Positions 42,842-52,437 of a stretch of DNA of 64,000 nt are shown here, piece after piece. The stretch's first letter is position 1. Every line of letters starts with the position of its first letter. Source of the stretch: JBNLBS01 sp050303415 (GTDB lineage: Bacteria > Pseudomonadota > Gammaproteobacteria > Methylococcales > Methylomonadaceae); assembly GCA_050303415.1 (NCBI GenBank), contig JBNLBS010000004.1, positions 1 through 64,000 on the forward strand, written 5' to 3'. The translations under genes were made by a program, and so were the position numbers. The notes below the pieces were generated by a model. That model searched no databases and was not told where the DNA came from. It worked only from the letters and a program-made list of their open reading frames with translations.

Positions 42842-45800
42842 TCAAAGAGGCTCACCGGCAATATCCGATGAGCGAATATGCAGATCACGTTGCGGAAATG
42901 GAATTTCGATATTGTGTTCCTTAAACGCACTCCGAATTCTTTTGTGGATATCTGCTGTTACCGGTAGCCTATCACCCAGTTCCCGCACAAAAACACGCAC
43001 CTGATAATCCAGCGAACTGTCGCCGAATCCTAAGAAAAAAACCGATGGCGCAGGCTCATCCAAGACCAATGGTGCCTCTGCAACAACTTGCTCAAGAATT
43101 TGCTGAACCAGCTCATCATCAGAATCGTAAGATACTCCGACCGGTATCACTACTCGAGTCACGGTATCGGTTAATGACCAGTTGATCAGCCTTTCGGTGA
43201 TAAAAGTTTTATTCGGTACGATCAGTTCCTTTTGATCCCAGTCGATAATGGTTGTTGCTCGCATCTGTATATGAGTCACCTGACCGCTGACGTCACCGAC
43301 AGTTACCGTGTCCCCCACTCTGATCGGGCGTTCAAATAACAGGATAATTCCCGATACCAGATTGGCAAAAATTTCCTGTAGTCCAAAACCCAGACCGACA
43401 CCAAGTGCAGCAACCAGCCATTGCACCTGAGACCAACTCCCGCCCAGCTCGTTAACAATTGCGATAAAAGTCAAGGTAATCACAGTATAGCGAGTCAATT
43501 GAATTAACGCATAACGACTGCCTGCAACCATGCTGTACCTTCCGACAAACAGCAAATCGATCAAACCAGGGAAGTTATTAACAAAAACAAGCATTAAAAT
43601 CATATATACAAAACAAACAATCACATTGACCAAAGTGATCGGTTGCAACACTTCCTGACCAGAACTGATATCCATGTGCTGCCACAATACAATTTGTTCA
43701 AAAATGGATAATGCCGGCAAAATATCCTGCAACGCCAGCCAGCTTCCAATCAGTAAAATGGCAATAATCGTAGCTGCCAGTAATTTTTGAGTTTGGGCAT
43801 TGATTTTGGGTATATCCAGTAACAGCTCCTCTTCCAGGTTAACAGCGCCCCCCCCCGATTTTTCCTTGTTTTCCGCCAGTTCCTGCAACTTGCGTTTTTG
43901 CCGGGCATTTTGCAAAGCAAGTTGCCGATTGGCCAGGACCATGCCTCGCATAACCACTTCATGCAATAACACCGAAAAAAATATCAACCGTAGCAAAATG
44001 ATTAATTTATGCTGTAACTCCAATGCGCTTTGATAATATCCGGCCATGGCAAAGCCGATAATGGTCAGCGGTATCAGTACCAAAACTCCATACCAGATAT
44101 AACGCAAACGACTTAACCAACTGTTCGGATGGGTCTGGTAAAAGTCTTTTGCCAGTCCACTAGCCGGATGGGCAAAACGATGAAACATATACGACAACGC
44201 CAGCATAACCACCATTAATGCGACTCGACCTAACGAATAACTGTGCTCTAAATAGGCTTCATCAGAAAACATGGCAATGATAAATACTGCTGGGATTATC
44301 ACCAATCGAAGCCATTTTATTTGTCCATAAAGCAATTGTAGATTCGCTTCCTGCCAACCGAATAATGTTTGTACAAAACCATTGGGTTTAAATAATTGAT
44401 AAAAAAACTGCATTATCAGTAAAGAAACAGCCGCGACAAGCAATGCACCGGCTACCGCCAAACTGAACTCACTCGACAATCGATTTACCTGTAACAACCC
44501 GCTGAACCATGCCATTAAAAAGGGAACCGGTAAAGCCAATAGAAAAACATAACCCAGGCTGTAGAATGTGTAGACAAATCGATCGGAATACAGTTTGCTG
44601 CTTTTTTTGAGTTGCTCGTTTAAAGCCTGTTTCATTTTGCCCCTAAAACTATATTGCAAAAAGAGCACGATAAAACCTGTCAATGCCAGCAACGGACTGT
44701 TATATACACTGTTTTTTATATCAACAGTAAATTGCTGCCAAGGCGCTTTATTGCCAAACCAAAGAATGGAATCAAAAATATCAATCAGGTACCGCTTATT
44801 AATGACCGGCGCACTGGGCACCCATAATAAACGCTGGTCCAAATAGTGGCCATATTTACCCCCCAATGTAACTAGCTGTTGCAGACTAAAATCAACATCA
44901 GCCAGAGTTCTTGAGTAATTTGAATAAACGGAACTCAGTTTGATCACCAAATCTTTTTGATTATTCAGCAACAAACGCAGTTCTGTCCGAATCTTTAACT
45001 TCTCATTTTCCTCCAAATCGGCAGGCACCGATTTTTCCATCCGTAATTTTAAGTTTTGATTCAAATCCTCCAATGATTTCTGAACTTCTTCCAGTTGGAA
45101 CAACTTTAACCCGGCTTGAGCAATTTCCATCTGAATTCGGTCAAACACACTTTGATAGTCTTTTAATAAAGGCAGGTTACGACGTTGCTCACGCAATAAA
45201 TTTCCTAAAGCCGGACTTAGTCCGGCCAGGTTGATTTTTTGCTCGGCACTGTTAAAATCCTTTTCCAACTGTTTATACTGGCTTTCAATAGTAGTTTTTT
45301 GATTTAGGTACTGCTCAAGTTTTTTGTTGGTTTCCTGCAAGAGTTGGTTGTAGTTGATATTTTCCTGTGTAGCTGTCTGAATTACCGGATGTTTGCCGGC
45401 AGCTTCCTTTTGTGCTTTGATCAACTCAACCTGAGTCTTATCAATTTCCTGCTCCCAACGTTCAATTAGAAAGTCATCAATCCCTTTAATCAACACGGCC
45501 AGTTGCTCACGTTGCAGATTCAGTAATTGCACCTCCAGTTTTTTAGATTGAACACTTAACGGATAGGCAATATTTTCCTGGTCCAGCTTGTTCAGCATGG
45601 CATTCAAAATCCGTATCCGGCTTTCCAGTTGAATCTGCCGGGCATCGAGCTCCTGTTTATTGAGCACTGCAGTAGCTAAAGATGCCTGTTTCTGTTGATT
45701 ATCAGTTAACTCACTCTTGACTGCCGCCATCTTCTCCCTAAGTTGTTGAGGCCTTTTAACCAGCTCATCGAGTTGAATTTGCATATTACCGATAGTTGCC

Positions 45801-46213
45801 TCGAGCTCGTTTAGCTTGGATTTTTCGATGATACGACGCTGTTCCAGTTCATCAGTCGGATATAATGAAAACCGCTCTTGCTTCTTAGTTTTAAGCTGTT
45901 GTTCCGCTTGCTCGATACGTTTTTCCAATTGCTTGATTTTAGCGGGCAGTTTTTGTAATTGAGTCTTTGCCTCCTTAATTTGCTGCTCCAGTAACAACCA
46001 CTCTTCCAGATTGTCTTCCGTTGCATAATAGGCGTTTAAAATTCTAATCTTAAGATCATCTTCAAGATTTGATTTGTTTTTGACGGTCTCAATTTTCTCC
46101 TGCACGATAGCCAGTGTTAACTCAACCTGACCGCTCGGCTGGGTAGCATGAGTCACAGACAAATAAGACAGCAAGATAAAAAATGTAAAAATTGAAAAAC
46201 AGACCGCTTTCAT
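42842..46213 (-). CDS. MscK/KefA-type mechanosensitive channel
   Basis: The 1123-residue product has a signal sequence (about 5-23), then a long periplasmic coiled coil to about residue 480 (porin-like MscS_porin region). About eleven membrane helices follow, and finally the MscS core. The pore helix GVGLGFGLQEIFANLVSGII and the beta domain PIRVGDTVTVGDVSGQVTHI are both conserved. Size and order match E. coli MscK (about 1120 residues). It should release solutes on hypo-osmotic shock. It is divergent from corA. Confidence 0.93.
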   Translation of the reverse strand: MKAVCFSIFTFFILLSYLSVTHATQPSGQVELTLAIVQEKIETVKNKSNLEDDLKIRILNAYYATEDNLEEWLLLEQQIKEAKTQLQKLPAKIKQLEKRIEQAEQQLKTKKQERFSLYPTDELEQRRIIEKSKLNELEATIGNMQIQLDELVKRPQQLREKMAAVKSELTDNQQKQASLATAVLNKQELDARQIQLESRIRILNAMLNKLDQENIAYPLSVQSKKLEVQLLNLQREQLAVLIKGIDDFLIERWEQEIDKTQVELIKAQKEAAGKHPVIQTATQENINYNQLLQETNKKLEQYLNQKTTIESQYKQLEKDFNSAEQKINLAGLSPALGNLLREQRRNLPLLKDYQSVFDRIQMEIAQAGLKLFQLEEVQKSLEDLNQNLKLRMEKSVPADLEENEKLKIRTELRLLLNNQKDLVIKLSSVYSNYSRTLADVDFSLQQLVTLGGKYGHYLDQRLLWVPSAPVINKRYLIDIFDSILWFGNKAPWQQFTVDIKNSVYNSPLLALTGFIVLFLQYSFRGKMKQALNEQLKKSSKLYSDRFVYTFYSLGYVFLLALPVPFLMAWFSGLLQVNRLSSEFSLAVAGALLVAAVSLLIMQFFYQLFKPNGFVQTLFGWQEANLQLLYGQIKWLRLVIIPAVFIIAMFSDEAYLEHSYSLGRVALMVVMLALSYMFHRFAHPASGLAKDFYQTHPNSWLSRLRYIWYGVLVLIPLTIIGFAMAGYYQSALELQHKLIILLRLIFFSVLLHEVVMRGMVLANRQLALQNARQKRKLQELAENKEKSGGGAVNLEEELLLDIPKINAQTQKLLAATIIAILLIGSWLALQDILPALSIFEQIVLWQHMDISSGQEVLQPITLVNVIVCFVYMILMLVFVNNFPGLIDLLFVGRYSMVAGSRYALIQLTRYTVITLTFIAIVNELGGSWSQVQWLVAALGVGLGFGLQEIFANLVSGIILLFERPIRVGDTVTVGDVSGQVTHIQMRATTIIDWDQKELIVPNKTFITERLINWSLTDTVTRVVIPVGVSYDSDDELVQQILEQVVAEAPLVLDEPAPSVFFLGFGDSSLDYQVRVFVRELGDRLPVTADIHKRIRSAFKEHNIEIPFPQRDLHIRSSDIAGEPL

Positions 46214-46335
46214 ACAAAAACCAGGATAAATTGTTGTTAACTAGCAGAATAGCCGATTATGATAAATTAGTCTTCTGCCTAAGCTAAAATCCTTTATCAT
46301 GAACACTATTACCAGACAACACAGATACGCTCGCT

Positions 46336-47448
46336 ATGAAGTTCAAATATCCAACATGGCATCGTTTACATAAACAACAGGCTGAAACGGCCTTATACAG
46401 CCCTGCCGACAAATCAGGTCTACCTCCCGGCTCTCTGGTTCATATTGGCGAAATTCACCAAACAGAATGTAAAATTTCTCTTATCCAATACAATTTGGAC
46501 AGTCTTGCTCAACATGAAATTACGTCGGTGGCCGAACTAAATCAATTTAAAGGTTTTTCCGGTATTACCTGGATCAATATAAACGGCTTAAACGACACCA
46601 GCATTGTAGAAGCGATCGGTCAAGAATTTAATATCCATCCATTAGTACTGGAAGACATTCTCAGTACCCACCAACGTCCAAAACTGGAAGAATATGACGA
46701 TTACCTTTACCTGGTTGTCAAAGGAATTACGACTGGCCAAAGTAACAACTTTACTTTGATGTATGAACAGATCAGCATTTTGTTATTAGCTGATTACGTG
46801 ATCACCTTTAAAGAAAAATCCGACGACACTTTCAAGCATATTAACCACCGCCTGAAAAAACCCAACAGCCACCTACGGCGATATGGCGGTGATTACTTGA
46901 CCTATGTCATTCTCGATACCATCGTCGACGAATATTTTGTCGTACAAGACAATTTGGATGAAATCATCATTCCAATAGAAGACAGCGTTATATCGAACCC
47001 GACAGAAACAACGTTACCAACCATCCAATTACTGCGTAGAGAATTAATTTCCATCAATCGTAACATTGCTCCATTACGAGAACTGCTGACCACTATTCAA
47101 CGTTCTGATACTATGCTGATTAATGAGAATATTTTACGCTATTTCAATGATGTTTATGATCATGTGCTTAGAGTCACCGACATACAGGAATCATATCGGG
47201 AACGGATTACAGCCATGCAGGAAATTTACCTGACCAGTATCAGCAACAAGATGAACGAAACCATGAAAGTTCTGACTGTTTTTGCCTCGATCTTTATCCC
47301 GCTTACCTTTATCGCCGGAATTTACGGGATGAATTTTGACTATATGCCGGAACTCAAATGGCGTTGGGCCTACCCTGCTCTATGGTTGATATTTTTTATG
47401 ATTAGCGCAGGCTTATTGGTTTATTTTAGAAAGAAAAAATGGTTGTAG
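46336..47448 (+). CDS. corA: CorA-family magnesium/cobalt transporter
   Basis: A 370-residue CorA transporter. The large N-terminal cytoplasmic domain ends in long helices (about 200-310). Two C-terminal membrane helices flank the selectivity signature YGMNFDYMPEL (GMN). The second membrane helix ends in a lysine-rich tail (FRKKKWL). It starts 122 bases from the divergent mechanosensitive channel gene. A second magnesium transporter gene, mgtE, broken by a stop codon, is encoded about 3 kb downstream. If mgtE is dead, CorA may be the only magnesium importer encoded here. Confidence 0.95.
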   Translation: MKFKYPTWHRLHKQQAETALYSPADKSGLPPGSLVHIGEIHQTECKISLIQYNLDSLAQHEITSVAELNQFKGFSGITWININGLNDTSIVEAIGQEFNIHPLVLEDILSTHQRPKLEEYDDYLYLVVKGITTGQSNNFTLMYEQISILLLADYVITFKEKSDDTFKHINHRLKKPNSHLRRYGGDYLTYVILDTIVDEYFVVQDNLDEIIIPIEDSVISNPTETTLPTIQLLRRELISINRNIAPLRELLTTIQRSDTMLINENILRYFNDVYDHVLRVTDIQESYRERITAMQEIYLTSISNKMNETMKVLTVFASIFIPLTFIAGIYGMNFDYMPELKWRWAYPALWLIFFMISAGLLVYFRKKKWL

Positions 47449-47507
47449 CTTTATATCGTATGATTATCCCTTCCAGCCAACGAAAAAATTAAGTCAGGAA
47501 ATTTTTT

Positions 47508-48434
47508 ATGAAAATTGCAATTTTATCTCGTAATCCAAGGCTATATTCAACCGCTCGACTCGTCGAAGCCGCTCGTAACCAGGGACATGAGGTTAGAGTT
47601 TTGGATGCATTGCGCTGTTATATGAATATCACTTCTTTGAATCCGACTATCCATTACCGCGGCGAAGAAATAACCGGTTTTGATGCTGTTATTCCCAGAA
47701 TCGGCGCATCGATCACCTTTTATGGTACAGCGGTTTTAAGGCAGTTTGAAATGATGAATGTTTTTCCGTTAAATGAATCAGTTGCCATCACACGTTCGCG
47801 TGATAAATTACGTTCGACTCAACTACTGGCCCGTAAAGGTATCGGCCTGCCTGTTACCGGTTTTGCCAATAACCCGGATGATATCGAAGATTTGATCGCT
47901 GAAGTGGGTGGTGCGCCACTGGTCATCAAACTGCTGGAAGGAACCCAGGGCATAGGTGTGGTCCTGGCCGAAACCCATAAAGCGGCGGAAAGTGTGATTC
48001 AGGCATTTATGGGACTGAATGCCAATATCATGGTACAGGAATTTATTAAAGAAGCCGGCGGCAGTGATATCCGTTGCCTGGTAATAGACGGTAAAGTGGT
48101 TGCAGCAATGAAAAGACAGGGGGCGGAGGGTGAATTCCGTTCCAACCTGCACCGTGGTGGTACTGCGTCACTGGTACGGCTGACCCCGGAAGAACGTTCC
48201 ACCGCCGTTCGGGCGGCAAAAATCATGGGGTTGAATGTGTGCGGTGTGGATTTACTGCGTTCCAACCACGGCCCGGTAGTTATGGAAGTCAACTCGTCTC
48301 CGGGTCTACAGGGAATTGAAGAAGCCAGCGGCAAAAATATTGCCGAACTTATCATCAAATTTATTGAGAAAAAATTTGTTGCCCTGAATTCTCAAAAAAA
48401 TCCTTCCAGAACCCGTACTTATGGCAAAGGTTAA
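47508..48434 (+). CDS. rimK: Ribosomal protein S6 glutamate ligase RimK
   Basis: RimK adds glutamates to the C terminus of ribosomal protein S6. The 308-residue ATP-grasp protein starts MKIAILSRNPRLYST. It has the FYGTAVLRQFEMM substrate region, ATP-binding IKLLEGTQGIGVVLAE, the RAVVIDGKVVAAMKR-like CLVIDGKVVAAMKRQ stretch, and metal site VMEVNSSPGLQGIE. Its 3' end overlaps the aspartoacylase-like gene by 14 bases. A RimB-like protease is encoded 9 kb upstream, with the other amidoligase module rather than here. In pseudomonads RimK activity responds to c-di-GMP, which would link it to the signalling genes at 22-36 kb, but that is only a parallel. Confidence 0.95.
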   Translation: MKIAILSRNPRLYSTARLVEAARNQGHEVRVLDALRCYMNITSLNPTIHYRGEEITGFDAVIPRIGASITFYGTAVLRQFEMMNVFPLNESVAITRSRDKLRSTQLLARKGIGLPVTGFANNPDDIEDLIAEVGGAPLVIKLLEGTQGIGVVLAETHKAAESVIQAFMGLNANIMVQEFIKEAGGSDIRCLVIDGKVVAAMKRQGAEGEFRSNLHRGGTASLVRLTPEERSTAVRAAKIMGLNVCGVDLLRSNHGPVVMEVNSSPGLQGIEEASGKNIAELIIKFIEKKFVALNSQKNPSRTRTYGKG

Positions 48435-49482
48435 TGAGGAGAAAGCAAAACTGATTATTAATAATCAGTCGATAAAACCCGGCAGCAATGTCCTTATCGA
48501 CCTGCCGTTACCCCCCTTATATACCCATACACCGATGACCATGCCGGTACATGTCATTCACGGAAAAAAATCCGGCCCCAGGCTGTTTATCAGTGCCGCA
48601 ATTCACGGTGATGAACTGAACGGCGTGGAAATAGTCCGACGTTTGTTAAAACAACCGGCGTTAAAACGTCTACGCGGAACCTTGATTGCCATTCCCATGG
48701 TTAATGTTTATGGCGTGATACATCATTCCCGCTATCTGCCTGATCGCCGCGACCTGAACCGTTCATTTCCAGGCTCAGCCAAAGGCTCATTGACAGCCAG
48801 ACTGGCCGACCTGTTTATGAAAGAAATTGTCGCTCAGTGCACTCACGGCATTGATTTGCATACCGGCGCCATTCATCGCAGCAATCTGCCGCAAATCAGA
48901 GCCAATCTGGACGATGAAAAGACACTAGCCTTGGCAAAAGCTTTTAATGTTCCGGTGCTGATTAACGCCAACCTGCGCGACGGCTCCTTAAGAGAGTCTG
49001 CGGCAGAACAAGGCATTCCCATGTTACTGTATGAAGCCGGGGAAGCTTTGCGCTTTGATGAGCTCTGTATCCGTGCAGGTTTGCAGGGAATACTTGAAGT
49101 CATGAGCTACCTGAATATGATTACCCCCAGAAAGAAATCACGTAAACATATTAAAGAACCGTTCATCGCAAAATCCAGCAGTTGGGTCAGAGCACCTGCA
49201 AGCGGTATTTTTCGCACGCTTAAACCGCTAGGCAGCCATATTAATCGGCAGGAGATTTTGGGTATGATCAGCGACCCTATCAGTCATACCGAATATGAGG
49301 TTTTATCCCCATACACAGGTCTTGTAATCGGACGATCGGAACTGCCCCTCGTTTATGAAGGTGAGGCGGTTTATCATCTGGCTCGGTTTGAAGATCACCA
49401 GGAAGTTGCCAATCAGGTGGAAACATTTCAGGATAATATAGTCCCGCCCGCTGATGATACTAAAGAATTAATTATTACTTAA
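48421..49482 (+). CDS. Succinylglutamate desuccinylase/aspartoacylase-family deacylase
   Basis: A 353-residue zinc carboxypeptidase-like deacylase (AstE/ASPA family). Zinc ligands are in AAIHGDELNGVEIVRRLL (His, Glu) and GIDLHTGAIHRSNLPQIRAN (His). A C-terminal biotinyl-like barrel domain follows (APASGIFRTLKPLG). The family removes acyl groups from amino acids such as N-acetylaspartate or succinylglutamate. It overlaps rimK by 14 bases, so it is coupled to it. Genes of this type often follow rimK, which suggests it trims or recycles glutamyl products, though no substrate is shown. Confidence 0.92.
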   Translation: MAKVNEEKAKLIINNQSIKPGSNVLIDLPLPPLYTHTPMTMPVHVIHGKKSGPRLFISAAIHGDELNGVEIVRRLLKQPALKRLRGTLIAIPMVNVYGVIHHSRYLPDRRDLNRSFPGSAKGSLTARLADLFMKEIVAQCTHGIDLHTGAIHRSNLPQIRANLDDEKTLALAKAFNVPVLINANLRDGSLRESAAEQGIPMLLYEAGEALRFDELCIRAGLQGILEVMSYLNMITPRKKSRKHIKEPFIAKSSSWVRAPASGIFRTLKPLGSHINRQEILGMISDPISHTEYEVLSPYTGLVIGRSELPLVYEGEAVYHLARFEDHQEVANQVETFQDNIVPPADDTKELIIT

Positions 49483-49573
49483 AAAAAGAGTACTGAATAA
49501 CTTCAAGCAACACTTTACTTTTTAAACATTATACTGATTTATTCAGCGCTCATTATCGTGCCAACAATCAGCC

Positions 49574-50143
49574 TTAGGTTTCTTTACTGTTATTATGCTC
49601 CTTTTCTACTGTCTCTGAAACAGCTCCATTAGTCTTATCGGCAGAAGAATTGGACTGTTGCATATTGGAATTTTGAAAAACTGTCTCAGTTTGTTGCGTA
49701 CCCTCAGTTTTATTAACGTTAGGGGCCTCCAGATTCAATTCATCCCAGCGGTCACGTAAACGGTCACACCAGGCTACCAGGGTTATTTCATCTTTAGGAG
49801 GAAATGCCAGCAACTGATCGACCGAATGATGTAACGATTGGTAACGGGCACTGGCATTACGATGATTTTCAGCCTGTTCGGAATATTTTAGGAATGTCTG
49901 TAAAGAAACCAGGATAGCGCATAACAATAACAACATACCCGCCAGCATTTTTACCCAGAAATTCGGATTATGATTGATAGTAAAAAAGATATAGCTGGAA
50001 ACCAGCATTAAAATCAAAATAACCGGCAAACCGAGAAAGTAATTCATCCTTCGAATAGAAATGGAGCGGATATAATGTGCCTGCAATAAAATATTTAATT
50101 CATTTCGCCATGACTGCAATAATGTTTTTTGTTCAATTTTCAT
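49574..50143 (-). CDS. SLATT-domain membrane protein, stand-alone
   Basis: A 189-residue protein with the SLATT (SMODS/SLOG-associating 2TM) pattern. An N-terminal helix (LLQSWRNELNILLQAHYIRS) precedes two membrane helices (about 36-56 and 62-83). The conserved helix LQTFLKYSEQAENHRNASAR follows, with YQSLHHSVDQLL after it. The C-terminal 50 residues are Asn/Ser/Thr-rich and probably disordered. The ATG at 50143 follows CAGGAG; the frame is open 19 codons upstream but lacks this site. SLATT proteins are predicted pore-forming effectors of nucleotide-signalling defence systems. No cyclase or SLOG gene is adjacent here. Confidence 0.78.
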   Translation of the reverse strand: MKIEQKTLLQSWRNELNILLQAHYIRSISIRRMNYFLGLPVILILMLVSSYIFFTINHNPNFWVKMLAGMLLLLCAILVSLQTFLKYSEQAENHRNASARYQSLHHSVDQLLAFPPKDEITLVAWCDRLRDRWDELNLEAPNVNKTEGTQQTETVFQNSNMQQSNSSADKTNGAVSETVEKEHNNSKET

Positions 50144-50439
50144 GCTGACACTCCTGCTTTGATCATTATCGTTATATCTCAACCCTTTCTCAATAAACAA
50201 CCCTAGTTAAAACAGTTGAAAGTTTATCCGAAACAGCTTTCCTAGAAAACCTGCTCATATTGGAATTATATTACACTCTAGGGCAATATGTTTTTATTAT
50301 CATTTATTAATTGAATTATTGCGTTTCAATCTTTGAACTAGCCATTAACATAACAGGCCGAATAAAAAAAATTATACAATCTCAATCAAGTAAGACGTTT
50401 TTACCCAGTATGCAAGCTAACTAGAGAGGGGGACTAAGC

Positions 50440-51864
50440 ATGAATAACGAATTTACCAATAAAGAGCATCTGAAAAAGATACTGAACGACATTCAGTCCT
50501 TCCTTTTACGACACAAAACGCCAAAGCCGGGGCAAAAACTGGAAGGCAAGGAAACTATCAAGCTGAATCGCCAGCAAAAGTTGCGCCTGAAACAAAAGCT
50601 CAGCTTCTTACATACCGCCGATATCGCACATATTTTTGAAGGTTTATTGCCCGATGACCGGGACGATGTCTGGGCGCAAATTCCTGCCCAACAACGCGGC
50701 AATATCCTGCTGTCATTATCGGCACCGGTAAGAGAAAAATGACTGGAAACCATGTCGGTTGACGAAATAGTCGCAGCAGCCGAAAATCTCGAAAGCAAAG
50801 AAATCTCAGACCTGGCTGCTCTAGTAAAAACCCTGCCCAAACAAGCGATTGAACGTATTTTAGCATCGCTGACAACAACACAATGCCAACAATTGGAACA
50901 GGCATTATCCTATCCCGCGGGCACAGTCGGCTCGCTTATGGATTTCAGCGTATTGACTGCGTATGAAGACGCCAGCGTCAAAGATGTGTTGGAATACTGC
51001 CAAAAACTGGGTACCTTGCCTGAACACAGCCATCATGTTTATATTCTTGACGGAAATAATACCCTGCTGGGTATGTTACCGCTTCAACAACTGATTACAT
51101 TATCGCCTGAACAAAAAATCAACGAAGCGATGAGTCTCAGTATGATTTCCTTTTTTCCAGACGACAGTGCCGAACAAGCCTCCTTTGCATTTGAGCGATA
51201 CGAACTAATCGCTTCTCCGGTAATCGATGAAAATAATAGACTGGTGGGACGTATCTGCATTGATGATATTGTTGATTTTATGCGCGAAAGCTCGGAACAA
51301 CAAATGTTACGCCAGATCGGTTTTATTTCCGGTGAAGATCGCCTGGCCGGCATCTGGTCAGGTGCCAAAAATCGCTGGCTGTGGCTGGCTATCAATTTGT
51401 TTACTGCATTCACCGCCACCCGGATGATCACCCTGTTTGAAGATAAAATCATTGAACTTGTCATGCTGGCGACATTGATGCCGATTGTCTCCTCTACTGC
51501 AGGCAGTATCGGCAATCAAACCTGCACCCTGATGATTCGTTCGCTGGCACTGGGACAGGTTACCGATAACAACCTCCGACAGTTTTACCTTAAGGAAGTC
51601 AGTATTGGTGTCATTAATGGTCTTGTTTGCGGCGGCTTTATGGGTATTTTTGTCAGTCATATCTACAGTGCAGGTATCGGAACAGTAATGGGCGCTGCCA
51701 TGCTGTTCAATTTTGTCCTCACCTCTGTGGTGGCAGTCTCTATTCCTGTCTTACGACATAAACTCGATCTGGATCCGGCTATCGGTGCCCATGTGATTGT
51801 AACTTTTCTTGCCGACTCATTTGGCTTTTTCATTTTTCTGGGTATGGCAAGTGCCTTTCTGTAA
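50440..51864 (+). pseudogene. mgtE: MgtE magnesium transporter gene interrupted by one in-frame UGA
   Basis: One continuous frame of 474 codons plus stop encodes a normal-length MgtE, broken only by TGA at 50740-50742. Upstream lies the MgtE N domain (residues 1-100, ending PVREK). Downstream, LETMSVDEIVAAAENL continues it, then two CBS domains (about 165-290) and five membrane helices with GSIGNQTCTLMIRSLALG in the pore region. The first ATG has a strong ribosome binding site (AGAGAGGGGGACTAAGC). An ATG at 50752 could restart translation. The base after the stop is C, a context known to be leaky. It may be a recent null mutation, a readthrough gene, or a sequence error. Confidence 0.85.
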
Positions 51865-51960
51865 GATAGGCCAAAATTTTTGAGGCAGACGGGTTTTTCT
51901 CAAATTATTTTAGAAGGTTAAAATGAGTTTACCATCAACGCATAATCGGATTGACAATGC

Positions 51961-52437
51961 TTAGAAAAAGCCAATTAACCAGAGCCTGAAACGCATGCCA
52001 ATCTCACTGGTATAACCACTGCTGGCAAAAATAATTTTGCCCTCTTCATTAAAAAAAAACAGCGTAGGTACGGCAAACACGCCAAAGCTATCACTAACCT
52101 GACCATTCGCGTCATTGGCAACACGCCAGTGCAATGCATTATCCAGCAGATATTCGGTGACCGCCCTTTTATCACCCGATTTTACTGCCACAGTTACGCC
52201 CGGGTAATCGGCTAAAATGTTACTGACAGGCATGCGCATTCTCTTGCATAAAGAACACCACTCTGCCCAAAAATAAATAATACCCGGCCCCTTTGCTAAT
52301 TGATCAGACACCGGTTGACCGTCTATATTTTGAGTCGGTATAGCAGGTGGCGTGCCAAATACCATATGGGATTCATACAAAAATTGTGTACTAAAAATAA
52401 TTATCGTTACCAATAAATAAAAGACTGCTTTTTTCAT
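51961..52437 (-). CDS. Membrane-anchored thioredoxin-like protein
   Basis: From the ATG at 52437 the product is 158 residues. An N-terminal signal anchor (about 5-22) places the thioredoxin fold in the periplasm. The active site is WAEWCSLCKRM (CxxC with Ser-Leu). The cis-proline loop is FAVPTLFFFNEEG. It resembles TlpA/ScsD-type proteins that reduce periplasmic disulfides or protect against copper. The start overlaps the ygjP-like stop as TAATG, making it the last gene of a three-gene operon with a truncated globin. Confidence 0.9.
   Translation of the reverse strand: MKKAVFYLLVTIIIFSTQFLYESHMVFGTPPAIPTQNIDGQPVSDQLAKGPGIIYFWAEWCSLCKRMRMPVSNILADYPGVTVAVKSGDKRAVTEYLLDNALHWRVANDANGQVSDSFGVFAVPTLFFFNEEGKIIFASSGYTSEIGMRFRLWLIGFF

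Noticed and set aside
50737..50760. UGA in mgtE as a selenocysteine codon
   Set aside because: No clear SECIS-like hairpin follows directly, and MgtE has no known selenocysteine or cysteine at this place in its N domain.
50752..51864. MgtE as two separate genes split at 50742/50752
   Set aside because: Both parts are in the same frame and neither is a complete transporter; a single gene with one in-frame UGA is simpler. An independent restart at 50752 cannot be excluded.
49574..51864. SLATT protein with MgtE as a defence operon
   Set aside because: The genes are divergent with a 296-base gap, and MgtE is an ordinary magnesium transporter.
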